From Helopsaltes ochotensis (Eukaryota; Chordata; Aves; Passeriformes; Locustellidae): 64,000 nt of DNA. The stretch spans positions 597,414-661,413 of the forward strand of contig VXBM01000417.1 of the NCBI GenBank assembly GCA_013400155.1, read 5' to 3'. The position numbers and the translations under genes were made by a program. Below, in pieces: positions 51,850-62,625 of the stretch (position 1 is the stretch's first letter; the number at the start of each line of letters is the position of its first letter). The notes below the pieces were generated by a model, which had not been told where the DNA came from, made no database searches, and was given only the letters and a program-made list of their open reading frames with translations.

Positions 51850-52406
51850 CCACTGACTGAGGGAAGGAATTGCCCCCCTGTACTGTGCTCTGATGAGACC
51901 CCACCTGGAGTACTGCATCCAGCTCTGGGTTCCCCGAAAAGAGAAGGATGTGGACCTGTTGAAACAGGCACAGAGAAGGGCCATGAAATTATTAGGGGTT
52001 GGAGCTCCTCTCCTGTGACAAAAGGTGGTTCAGCTTGGAGAAGAGAACATTCCAGGCAGGTACACTTTATTGACAGTCTTTCAATATATTAAGAGGCTTA
52101 AAAGGAAAGCAAAGACTTTTTACAAGGATGTGTAGTGATATGCCAGGGGGAAATGGCTTTAAAGTGAAAGAGGGTAGATTTAGACAAGACATGAAGAATT
52201 TTTTTTTTTAACTGTAAGGATTGTAAGACACTGGAACAGGTTGCCCAAAGAAGTTGTGGATGTCCCACCTCTGGAAGTGTTTGAAGACAGGTTAGATGGG
52301 GTTTTGAGGAACCTGATCCAGTGGAAGATGCCCCTATGCATGTCAGGGGCTGTACCAGATATCTTTAAAGATTTCTCCCAACCCAAACTATTCTACAATT
52401 CCATAA
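51850..52406 (+). mobile_element. CR1 LINE 3' part, 5' truncated
   Basis: The sequence follows CR1 order: ccctgtactgtgctctgatg, agaccccacctggagtactg, cagagaagggccatgaaatt, ctggaacaggttgcccaaag, and cccaacccaaactattctac with aattccata at its end. It is in the plus orientation, opposite to the host gene. An internal run of t at about 52,199-52,210 interrupts it. Old and diverged. Confidence 0.88.
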
Positions 52407-54833
52407 AGAAAGTGAACCATCCAATTTTCATTAAGAATTGCCAGACTCCAGCTTTTAAGAAATCCTTTTGTGCCTTTGAAAATCTGAATCTTCACAGCTT
52501 TCTCTATAGACTCACTTTATTGATAAAAGAACTGCAGCACCAGAAAACAAAAGGATAAACATCAATAGAAGAGTGAAAAGCCTCTCTACACTGATGGTGT
52601 GGAAACAAAGAGCATAAGGCAAGGGCTCCCTGCCCCATAGAAAAAGAGCTTATTTACAAAAAATTCAGCCTTTTCCATTTTCAAATAATATAATGTTAAT
52701 TTCCTAAAGACAAAGTTCCTTTGAACTATTTGATTGGAAAATAAGGACGACTTCATTTACACGGGCTTCTGAAGAATGGTGCAGACAAGAGGTAAAATAT
52801 GACCCACTACTCCTCCTAAAATTTCAAACATCATTCAGAAACAAATACTCATTTTAAAGCAAGTAAAACATGTTTTCTTTTTGACATGTTCATTGTCAAA
52901 TTGTGCCTCAAGTGGTTTTGATGGCCTTTTCTATTCTACTACCCTCTCAAAGTCTGTCTTTTGTTAAGCAATGGGGTTCTGAAATGATGCAGTTGCTACT
53001 GTTGGGGCTCTATGTTTTAGCTAGTTCAGCTCCTAACTCCCAAGTATAAGCTTAGTATCTATAAATTATTTTGCGCACAATTACCCCTCTGAAGGTAGAG
53101 TAGGGAATTGAACTTCCCCAAAAACATCATTAAGAAGAGTTTTGTTTTTAACTCCTCTATATTGACTTTGAGGTTTGTTCATTTTTTCTGGAAATAAAAA
53201 GGACTTTGAAAGACAGTGTGGGTATAGGAAAAGAGTCTTTAAATTTCTAATCTCTCTGATGCCAGAAATCCTCATTGTATTGCATTACATGCTTCTAAAT
53301 AGAAAAGAGAAACAGTAAGTATTACAAAAACATAATTCATCTTGGCATAAAAAGCTGGGTTGCTCTGCTGATGTAGAGTACCAATAGTTCCTTAATGACT
53401 GAAGAGGAGCACACTTTGAGAGGAAAAAAATACAGATGAAGGTGTTATGACAAAACTTTCGTTTAGCATACATAGAGAGAGGAAAGGTGCAACCTATCAC
53501 CTGAGGTTCTGGGGACATCAGAAAGTGATATCTTGCCACAGATTACTGTCTAGACATGGGGGATTTTGTGTTTGGCGTTTGGGGTTGTTCGTTTGTTTGT
53601 ATTTTTTTAAATTTCCTATATTATTAGAAGCATTGCAATACACTAGAAATTTCTACTTCTTAGGAAAATAATTCTGTATTTGAAAAAAAAAAAGAAAAAA
53701 AGTGATACAGAAAGAAAATGCCATGTGCTTAAAAGCTCATGGGAAAAAAAGGTAAGTGAACAACCACTCAAATGAGCCACTAGACCAGGAATTGGTGAGG
53801 TCCCTCTAGGTTATAGGATACACAATTTCGAGTCTCTTTCCCACTGATCCATGTTCTACCAGCTGTCCCAAAGAAGAGGCTGTTTGTTGCCCATGCTTTT
53901 GGCTGCCTTACTCTGGTTGAGACTTCTGCACAGCTTAAATGACACAGCCCAGAGACCCAGCTGAAGGTGCAGAAAGGACTGAGCAGACCAACTTGAATTA
54001 TGGGAAGGAGGATCTCTCAGGACAGGCCATGAAAAAGTGAGGTGTGGGGAACAGATAAAGCACAGAGTGATGGACAGAGAGCAAATTACGGCCTGCTGGA
54101 AAAAGCACAGAAAGCAAGAAGGACAAACATACTTGTGACTCAAAAGCCTATAATGGGGTGGGATTTTCATATTTTTTTTTAAATAACTGGCCAAGAATTT
54201 TATCATTAACCATTTGCCGTGGGAACAAGGATTGGGACATGGTTCTTCATGGATATTTTGATTGATACAACAAATTCTGAATAAACATTTTAAAACTTTC
54301 TCACAATGCCTCCTGGATCATTGTTCAACCTACAGCATGAATCACTTCTCACAGCTGAGAAATTCTAATGTGTTATTAAGAAATTAAATTTAATTAAATA
54401 TTTTTCTGGTTGTCAGGACAGAAAATTCAACCCGAACAAATATGAAATCACAAGTAAAACAGAAAATGAAAATCTATTGCTGGGAAAAAAAAAATATATA
54501 TAGGCCAGGAAAAAAAAGCATGTTTAAAATGTTAACTATAAAAACCTGAAATTAAGATAGATCACCAATAAGTACTAGAAGAATAGGAATTTTTCAAAGT
54601 AGCAGAAAGACAAATAACATTATGGGAAGAAAAATGACAGAAGAAAAGGAAAGCATAAACAAAGTATTTATTTTTTAAATTAAAATGTGAAGTTCAGAGT
54701 TTACTGAAATGTTCAAATACTGTGCCATAATTAATGTTTTAAAATAAATACAAATGGCAACAAATGTGTAAAGCAATTAGTTCTGAAACAGAAACAGTCT
54801 TCATTAAAACCAGAAAACAAGAGAAGTATTTAC
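52407..54833. other. Intron between exons 6 and 7, distal part
   Basis: AT-rich sequence with A runs at about 53,682-53,701. No exon recognised. Confidence 0.5.
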
Positions 54834-54874
54834 CATTTGCTTCTTGCATTTTCAGCTGCTGATTTTTTCAAGGT
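54834..54874 (-). pseudogene. Exon 6: inter-domain linker exon with 1-bp deletion
   Basis: A 41-bp exon with a strong acceptor (T-rich tract, ggcag) and donor gtaaat. Phase continuity between exons 5 and 7 needs a multiple of three (42 bp). With one more A in the A6 run (plus-strand T run 54,863-54,868) it would read as a polar linker DLEKNQQLKMQEAN leading into the next domain. As written, the frame from exon 5 stops at a TGA within the exon. A homopolymer indel is the lesion type most open to sequencing or assembly error. Confidence 0.65.
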
Positions 54875-57569
54875 CTGCCAAAAAAAAGAAAAAATCCATT
54901 AATAAAGGATCTACCCTTTAACGTTATAGAAAAAGTTTGAAAGAGATCAAAAATACATTCAGTTTTTCTAGCCAGTACAAGAAAATTCTTTCTCACTCAT
55001 TCCCTCTTTACTTTCTCATTATCACCTATAGAAATTATATAAACTGTTTCTCTCTCAGAAATATCGCAAGGCAAGCTGCAAAATTGTTAACTCTGTTATT
55101 TACAGTGTAAAATCTGCCCAGATTTCTTCAGAGGAAAAGGATTACTAATTAATATCCAGAAAGTTACAGTAAATATTACCTTGAGGATACAGCTCAGTTT
55201 CTGAATGGATTATACCTTGAGACATAAATGGAAGCCACCTAAGGAAGAAAATAAGAAAGCAGAGGGAGTCAATTTTTATTTATATTGTCATATAACTGAA
55301 TGGTCCATATATGACTTTTATACTGAATGCACCTAACAACAAAGGGTGTCTACTCCTAAAATTTTAGTATTTGATTTATGTTAAAGAAGAAATTACTTGA
55401 GTCAACAAAAAAACTTTTGTGCAAAAGAGCTATGTAGGTGTAAAATACACTTGTATCAGATTAAGAGACTCGTGGCACTTCTGTACTTGTTTCTATATCT
55501 AAACAGAAGAATATAGCACAGAACATTTTTTTCAGTACTATGGATTGATAGGCAAGTATAATTTATATGTATCTCTTGCAATATTTCTTAAAACTACAGT
55601 TCGGTGTTAAAAACAAAGATGTAACCAAGCAGTTCTCTTTCTTATTCCTCCTATAAATTGAGGACAGGTAAATGAGTCTAAAAAGAACAAATCAAAGAAA
55701 ACATTCTTTAGGTTTCCTAGTCATTTTACCCTAGGCTATCGTATAATTTTGAAAACTTTTCACTCAGAACATGGATTACCAACAGCTTTTGTTTCCTCTC
55801 GCTTGGTAAAAAATCAGCTTTTTTTTTACCAGAAAAGAAATGCAGCAATCTTCTGGGCTGTAGTTTTTTATTTCCTTGGTCCACTTCCATGGGCTCTCCA
55901 GGAATGACCTAAATCATTCAGTCTCCTATGAAGCTTGTTTGGATTCCAGTACAAGCTCGACAAGAAAAGTCCAGAGCAGCTTACGAAGTTTCCTATTTTT
56001 TGTCTTGAAAACATTACTTGGCCAATTCATATAAGAGGTACTCCCTAAGAAATAAATATTCTCTTACTAAACTACTTATTTCTATCACTCCTGCTAAAAG
56101 CTGATGGCACAGGTATCTTCTGAAATCCCAGATGCTAAAAGGTATCAGTAACTAGTAAATACTGTATAATTGAAATCAAGTAGAAGCTGTCAGATGTTCA
56201 GGAACTAATATCAGGTTTTTAAGACAGTTAAAATGTTTTTGTTCCCTTGGATAAATGAGAACAAAGACAGAACTTTTTTCGTGTCCTGGATCAGAAAATA
56301 GTTATGAAATATAAAATAAATGTGAGGCTGAAGATTACTGAATTAGATTTCTGAAGAGCAAAAACCTTCTCCCACCTTGAATAGAGCACAGGTACATTCT
56401 GGCAAACATGGAAGCTACACCTGCTCTCCACCACTGACATCTTTTTAATCCTTTTTCAGTGGAAGGGTTTCCTTGTAGAGAAGTTAGACATTAAAAAAGG
56501 AAAATGTTTTTCTTTTTATACTACCTATCACAGAATAATAAACATGTGGTGTTAATTATTATGGAATTAAGACAGTAAAGTATCCTGCCATGTATCATTC
56601 CTTAGCCATGTTGCTCACTAAAGATAGCTATGACAATGAAAATTTCACCTTTATTTTTTTAGAAAAGTTGCAACTACAGCTAGCAACAACATCTGGTCCA
56701 CATTCAAATCTTCTCAGAGAAATCCTCAGTCTTATACTACTATTTATAACCATCTTGCCAGTTGAAGAAAAATCTCAGATTTAGAGACTTAATCAAGGTG
56801 AGAAAACAGCTTTATTCCTGGTTTTGAGGATGTAACACCAAGAATTACAAGCAGCTGTTCGAGGTTATGTAACATATTCATTAAAATCCCGACAAAATAA
56901 CTAGGCAATGTACATTAATTAAATATTACTAATTAAATATTATTTATTCTAGTGCCTTGTCACATAGTCATATTGTTTCTCTTCACTTTCTTTATTTCAC
57001 TTGAGTCATGCATATACCCACGAGAGAGATTGTAAACTGGAATCACATAACGTGGGGTTACCATATTTTTCTGAAAATGCAAAATGAAATATTTATCAAT
57101 TGACTTTTAAGATGCTCATTTAGTAACTTAAATGGAACATCTACAAAATAGTTCCAGGCATCATATTTGTCTCTCTGGCCATGCTGTAAAGAGAGCGAAT
57201 GCCAGTCCTGGATGGAAAACCTGGTTTCTTTTCCATTTACAAATACACTTAATTTAGAACATTTTGGGTGCTTTATTTTTCCCTCCTGAAAGGTAAATCA
57301 TTCTTACAACACTGATCCTGTAAAATAAGGCTGTACTCCAAAATCTAATAACACAGACTCAATATAAGTGTTTAAACTTTGCTACAGACCATACAGAACA
57401 TTAATTCAAGCAATCTGTTTTGGAACAACACATTTTGTGGATTTCATGAAACTGTGAAATAATAAAAAAATGTCTTTGCCTGAAAATCTCACATTTAGTA
57501 CATCGATTGACATAGCACTTTTAGTGATACATATTGATGAATATTTAAGAATACTGTTGTAAAAACTAC
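54875..57569. other. Introns flanking exon 5 (55,180-55,238)
   Basis: AT-rich intron sequence on both sides of the small exon 5. No other feature is supported. Confidence 0.5.
55180..55238 (-). CDS. Exon 5: PLAT repeat 2 C-terminal W-L exon, open
   Basis: Small 59-bp exon between acceptor ttttcttccttag and donor gtaata. Its first base completes the Arg codon of exon 4. The translation is WLPFMSQGIIHSETELYPQ, the W-L strand and the tail of the domain, and it ends one base into a codon. Too short to show as an open frame, it was recognised by phase and by the R-W-L junction shared with other repeats. Confidence 0.78.
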
Positions 57570-57724
57570 CTTGCACGATTGAAACCGTATTCTGAGTTAT
57601 TCTCGGCTTCTCCGACAATGACTTTGTCGCAGTAACAATGCTGGGACTTGGTAGTGGCCTCACAGCGCAACAGCACCTTCTGCAGCTTCCCAAGAGATAC
57701 AGCTTCCACTTCAAAAACACTGAC
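57570..57724 (-). CDS. Exon 4: PLAT repeat 2, first C-half exon, open
   Basis: Open 155-bp exon, phase 0 in and phase 2 out, with acceptor ggcttccag-like pyrimidine tract and donor gtagtt. The start VSVFEVEAVSLGKLQKVLLR matches the PLAT C-half opening (F-x-V-E-x-x-x-L-G-x-L-x-K-V). The exon ends EYGFNRAR with the Arg codon split AG/G. The usual glycine/aspartate-rich loop after this core is replaced by a Cys-rich stretch (C-E-A-T-T-K-S-Q-H-C-Y-C), which is unusual. It is followed in phase by exon 5, which supplies the W-L. Confidence 0.85.
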
Positions 57725-60003
57725 CTGGAAGGCAGAGCAGACAGCACTCTGCAATTTGCTGCCAATAAGGCAGTCCAGAAACTGAAGGGTGTCAAAAGCC
57801 TGATCAGTCCCCGCAGTGTACAAAGATTGCAATTGGTTTTAATGACAGCTGTATTCAAAGAGTTTGGATCTGAAGAGCTAAACGTCTTTTGATGAAGTGT
57901 CACAGTAAATAAGAAAACACAGCTAAAATCAGGATGCAGTAATAATCCCAAATAAATTGGGCATTTACAGCCATCATCCAAAATGCTGCACACGACCCTT
58001 TAGTATTGTTTTAATACCTTGCCATTTACAGTATTCTTCTCTAGGTAAGAAAGACTTAAAGCTGTTATTTCCTTTGTTGATATCACTTTAAAACAGACCT
58101 TCTCATCATTTTCTCTTTTTGGTTTCACCTCCTCTACTTACATTTTATTCTACTGAAAGAAACTGAAATCTGACATGCCATTTTCCCCTTGTTATTCAGT
58201 TAGGCTTGTGCTTACTGTTGGAGGAGGTTGTTTTCATAGAAGCGTGAAGCTGATCAGGTTCAGGTCGATAATTTTCTGTCCCAGTAAAAAGCATACAGCT
58301 TTCTGTCTCTAAATGTAACGGTCCAGATCATTCTTCTCAGTAAAATGAAAATGGAAGGAAGAAATACACTGGAAAATTCATATCGGTAAAGTTCTCGGTC
58401 CTCAGCAAATGGCAGAATTGAGACTGCTTGTGCAAGATTACTTATCCCTTGGGTATAGATAATATATGATCACAAGCTATTCTCTGAAAGATTCCTGCCT
58501 CAAAGTGTGCTCAGGAGAACGACGGATTTTCAGTATCTCTTTTTATCTTCATTATCTTTATGACTCTATGCATTATTTACTGCAACCACCCAAGAGCTCA
58601 GTGAAATAGAACTGATTTCCCCAGTGACTTCACCTTTGCACTTCTCCTATAGCACCCTGGTTTTCTGCAACTACTTAATCTCTTTTTTGAAAGGCCATCT
58701 GCGTAATATGTCAATTTATCTACATAGTTAAAGCATGGAGTGTACTGCCAAAAGCTGTCAAAGATGCAAAGTGGTGTGGGTGCTCAACTGAGAAACAGAG
58801 GGGTTAATTTACTGAAATATTTAGCATTTCAAAGAGCTTACTAGGTGCAGAGCAGAATTCTATTTGAACTCAGTTACAGCTATGGTTGTTCAGAAAAGTT
58901 AAACTGGTTACGCAGCAATACATAAGCATGAAAAACGTGGTCACTCAGGAAAGTTTTATTTTAAGCAGTTTGCCCAATATAATGCAGAATATCTGTGGCA
59001 GGAATGAAATCAAGTTGTTCAAGTCAGCATTCCACTATCTCTGCCATAAAATGATATATTCCAGTCCCTGCTCCGCTGCTCCAAACAATCCACTGTCTTA
59101 TTCACCCATTACCATAACAAAGTGCACTTTGAACCATTCCCCTTAGCCCATGTGTAAATAATATGCTGAACTGACTATCAATCTGGGTAGAATAATACCC
59201 CCCAAAAAATTCCACCTAAATTCTGTATTTTAATTTGAATAGAACTTTATCTCTCATACATTAGTAACAGCATAAAATATATATTTTAAAATGGTATAGA
59301 TACATTTAAAGCTTCCCAGTCGATTATGGCTATTTTTAGCACTTTAGGTACTGATTTTCATTTTGTAATTAAGTGTTCCACTAACAGCTTGATACCACTG
59401 GTTATGCATACAAGCGTTAATCCTCAATAGGTCACAAAGGAAGAAACAGGCTCAATAGAAGGTCACAAGAAGGCTAGAGACAGAGTTAACATTAAATTCG
59501 GTGGTTCCTGAAATTTAACTATACTGCATAAAATTATATGATGTATATTTTACTTTTGGAAGAGCTAGGAGGTAATAAATTGAAAGAAAAATTACTTTAA
59601 GTCTGTCCTGTTTTAATCACAATACTTTACTATTAACATTAAGAGAAATACGTAACAAACAGACCTACTAAGATCTGAAATCGTGGAACAATTTCTGTTC
59701 AACTCTTTTGGAGCCAGCTGAAACTCATCATACTTTGAAAGGATGTGTTTTAAATTCATAGGCAGCTCTTGTCACTATCTGGGGGTGAGGGCCTCAAATA
59801 ATTTTTCTTTTCCTTTTCCTGCCTATGTTTTCAGTCATCCTATTAATTCCTGGGTAAGTAGAATAATATTTTCATTCGTTCTTAAAAGTTATTTAGCTAA
59901 ACTTATGTGGTTTGCTTTATTATTATTATTAGGAACCTGTATAACCTGTATACAGTTACTTAACTATATTCGTAAGGCTAAGCAAATTGTTTCTCAGACT
60001 TAC
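57725..60003. other. Intron between exons 3 and 4
   Basis: About 2.3 kb of AT-rich sequence with a short (TTA)n run near 59,916-59,932. No exon is needed between exons 3 and 4. Confidence 0.5.
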
Positions 60004-60147
60004 CATTCCTCTCTGAAATGTCACTGGTATACCAGCTTTATGCAGAAGTCTTAGACCAGAGTCTCCTCTTTTTCCATAGATAAACTGCAGAGTCTGTCTC
60101 ATCTTGCTCCAAGTCACCCATGGGGACATAAATAGGGTATAAAACAA
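60004..60147 (-). pseudogene. Exon 3: PLAT repeat 2 N-half with 11-bp deletion
   Basis: The exon is 144 bp where intact siblings at 30,859 and 11,016 are 155 bp. One frame gives VLYPIYVPMGDLEQDETDSA and then VY. A second frame, entered near 60,079, gives YGKRGDSGLRLLHKAGIPVT followed by FQRGM before a good gtaagt donor. The two halves align to successive parts of the same PLAT N-half, and the missing piece equals exactly 11 bases. The deletion therefore removes about four residues and breaks the frame. The acceptor (ttggaag) is weak but gives the expected two-base split codon. The YGKRGDSG motif is typical of the family. Confidence 0.8.
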
Positions 60148-60385
60148 CTTCCAAAAATAACCAAAAGAACAAAATGCAAGTTATATGTAATCACAATTTA
60201 ATTTTACTTACTATTATAGCTTAATGAGAACAATGACAATAAGTCTGATCTGCAATTAGTTTTCTGAAAGATACTCTCCAGAAGCCAGTCAAACTATTTG
60301 CTTTCAAGATTGCTAGGATCACAATTCGGTTGGCATTAATACTGAAAACCAGGTAGCCAATATATAAATAACTGTACACACCTAC

Positions 60386-60518
60386 TTGGATAGATAGGTT
60401 TTCCACCTTCCACTACTGGAAGTTCACACAGAAATTGTCTATCATCACAATTCTTTGATAACCATGTGTTTGCTAGAAACTTCAGTGTTTTCTTGCTCTT
60501 TAGATGTTGCAGTATCAC
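60386..60518 (-). CDS. Exon 2: PLAT repeat 1, second C-half exon, open
   Basis: Open exon of 133 bp (phase 0 in, phase 1 out) with acceptor ctctttcag and donor gtaggtg. It begins VILQHLKSKKTLKFLANTWL and continues with an acidic/polar run and CELPVVEGG. This is the PLAT C-terminal strand pattern, K-T-x-x-F-x-x-N-x-W-L then E-L-P. Joined to exon 1 it restores W-N-L-T-R-V-I-L, the usual W-x-L-x-x-V-x-V strand. The last base (A) pairs with TT of exon 3 to give an Ile codon. No lesion is visible. It belongs to a gene disabled elsewhere. Confidence 0.85.
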
Positions 60519-62535
60519 CTGAAAGAGAAGCAATTCCACCCATGACTCAGTTCCAGTGCTTTGCTTCTCAACATCAAAACATAGTTTTGTATATCTCTTT
60601 ATTTTTCCTATCTCAAAAAACAGTAACATAATCAGTAAATATAAATACATATATAAACATACAAAATCACAGTATGGAAATATTTTTATTGGCCACTACT
60701 GTGCAACAAACAAATGTGTAGTTGAAATTTGTGGGTTTACCATTTGAAATGTCACCAAATCTGATTTCAGCAAGTAAACCACCTCTATGTAACACTGCCT
60801 GGAGGACTGAAGACTGAAAACCTTCTGGTAGCTGCTGTTACATGACACTGAGCTTTTGGAAGGTGTGGAAAGATGACCACAGATTTTTTTTTTTTTAGAA
60901 TGAAAACAGGATGAAAAAAGGATGAAACTCATCATCTACATCCTTCTGAACTTTGACAAGTAGAAGATACATTGGAATCTTAAATTAATTTGTATTATCT
61001 TTGGCTCTTCGACAGTAAAAGAAAAAACAACCTGTTGTACCATCACCATCTATATATTCTTAAGATGGTTAAGATTCCAATTTCTGGATTTATTTGCTGC
61101 TATACAGTAAGATAGCTGCCTTGTTTCCTACAATTACAGCGTTCTGTATTCTCTTTTATGAAAGCGGTTTTTGTTGGTCTTGAATCACAATACTTACCAC
61201 AGGGGTTTTCCAGAGGTCTTGACTAGCAAAAGGAAATCAAAAATTATGTTTATGCAGTTGTGCTTTTTTGACTGTACATATAATATGCATAACCCTTGCA
61301 AACAAAATTATGAAAACAAGTACTCACATCCAAATTCTAACACTTAGGGAATCAGGGCAATAGATGTCTTTATCTCACTTTTCCAATAGAATATTAAAGT
61401 AAAATGAACACTGTTTTCAACACCAAAGCATGAATTTATTTTAACAAGAAATACTTTGGCAGCACTGATTCATAATCTCTAATATTTACTGGCAGTGCTC
61501 CCCCTGCTGAGTCATAACAATTGCATATATTAACTGCTTTCTCAGAAAAACACAGCTTTCAATATGATTTATTTCTTGATGTGAAATGAAGGTTTTGAAA
61601 TCCCTGGCTTACCCTATGAAATTTGGAACAAAATGTTAAAGAAATATTTTTTAACCACCAGGAGGGAAAGCGGGATTCCTGCAATCATTTGAGCAACCAA
61701 AATATTTATACTTGCATTTGGTTTTACTACAGTCTCAGTTAAGACCTTAGGGTTAATGTAAAAAATCTGCCTCTACTGCCAAATTCTGATTGTCTGCATC
61801 AAACTTTTTAAGATTACTCAAATGAAAAAGAATAAACTTATTTCCTTTACAAATTCAACACAAGAAACAGAGGAAAAATTCTTATCTCAGTTCTGAAATA
61901 AATTTTACAAGGGTGTCAGCCTTAGCAAGCATTTAAAACAAATTTAGTCTGGTGAACATCCCTAAATAACAAGAGAAACATAGAATTAAAACAAAAAAAA
62001 AAGAAGAATTAATTTCACCAAAAAAAAAAAAAACCCAGCAGCTTTTTTTTTTCCCTGAAAATATTCATAATTAAGAGGAATTGTGGGGCCTATCATAACT
62101 TACTTAGTTTACCTTTCAGCAAACTTTGTTCATTCATTGCAAGTTGTTGTCATTGAATGATTGCTGCTCCATCATTTTCAAATTTTCAGAGCTGACATTT
62201 AAAGCTAAAATCTCCCTAACACACACTGAAGAGTACAGAAACACCAGAGTATGGAAAATTTTCAGAAAGCAAAACTTGGTCCAACACATCAATACAATAA
62301 AATTGCTTCAGGGATTAGGAATAATTGCAAAATAATCCTGCATATTTCCATCCCTTAGGAGATGAACTGCATCAGTGTTTTTGAAACCTCTAAAGCAATC
62401 TAAGAATACAAATCAGTAAAAACTTATCCCAATCAGCATTTATTTATTCATAAACCTATGTCTTTATCAAAAGATAGGCCTTTAGTTCACGTAAAAATTA
62501 ATAAAATAGGAACAAAATCACCATAAAGGTCTCAC
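60519..62535. other. Intron between exons 1 and 2
   Basis: About 2 kb of AT-rich sequence with homopolymer tracts at about 60,886-60,897, 61,991-62,001, 62,021-62,033 and 62,044-62,052. No exon is supported. Confidence 0.5.
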
Positions 62536-62625
62536 CCTTGTTAAGTTCCACTCAGGTTGGTCATTTGGTAATCCATCAAGTTCAATTCTTATCTAGTAGA
62601 TATTCCCAATGCGGTTTGTTTTAAC
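62536..62625 (-). pseudogene. Exon 1: PLAT repeat 1, first C-half exon, with stop
   Basis: Thirty codons flanked by a pyrimidine-rich acceptor ending ttcttcag and a gtgaga donor, phase 0 at both ends. The translation reads VKTNRIGNIY, then a stop, then IRIELDG and ends PEWNLTR. This aligns with the PLAT C-half core (I-G-x-I-Y-K-I-R-I, then W-x-L). The TAG at 62,593-62,595 sits exactly where the family has Lys, so one A-to-T change from AAG explains it. It joins in phase to exon 2. The preceding N-half exon was not found in the window. Confidence 0.8.

Larger units (their letters stand above)
5772..62625 (-). pseudogene. Decayed multi-PLAT (LOXHD1-type) gene, 18 exons in window
   Basis: The minus strand carries 18 exons that together encode about seven tandem PLAT/LH2 domains. 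PLAT domains are beta-sandwiches that bind membrane lipids or protein partners. Tandem arrays are typical of LOXHD1, a stereociliary protein of hair cells. Recurrent motifs are a Y-x-V-x-V-x-T-G strand in N-halves, a (D/S)-(I/L)-G-x-(L/V)-(Y/H/Q)-K segment, W-(F/Y/H)-L, and a C-terminal W-L followed by an acidic stretch. All 17 internal junctions agree in codon phase. Nine exons are open. The other nine carry six in-frame stops, one 11-bp deletion and four single-base frameshifts, so no full product can be made. The 5' end lies beyond 64,000 and the 3' end may run left of 5,772. The family is clear but the exact orthologue is not: a LOXHD1 paralogue or the PLAT part of another gene are both possible. 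Confidence 0.85.

Noticed and set aside
57406..57993. 195-codon open frame on the minus strand, the longest in the window
   Set aside because: It overlaps exon 4 in a different frame from the PLAT translation and shows no domain; it is a shadow of the exon and its flanks.
60741..60895. Minus-strand frame ending D-L-V-T-F-Q-M before gtaaac, similar to the end of exon 3
   Set aside because: Only the last few residues match. No acceptor lies 155 bp upstream, no first-strand motif is present, and exons 1 and 2 already join in phase across this site.
61197..61230. Short stretch between tttgctag and gtaagt on the minus strand, a possible 25-bp micro-exon
   Set aside because: It would break the phase between exons 1 and 2 and encodes no PLAT motif.
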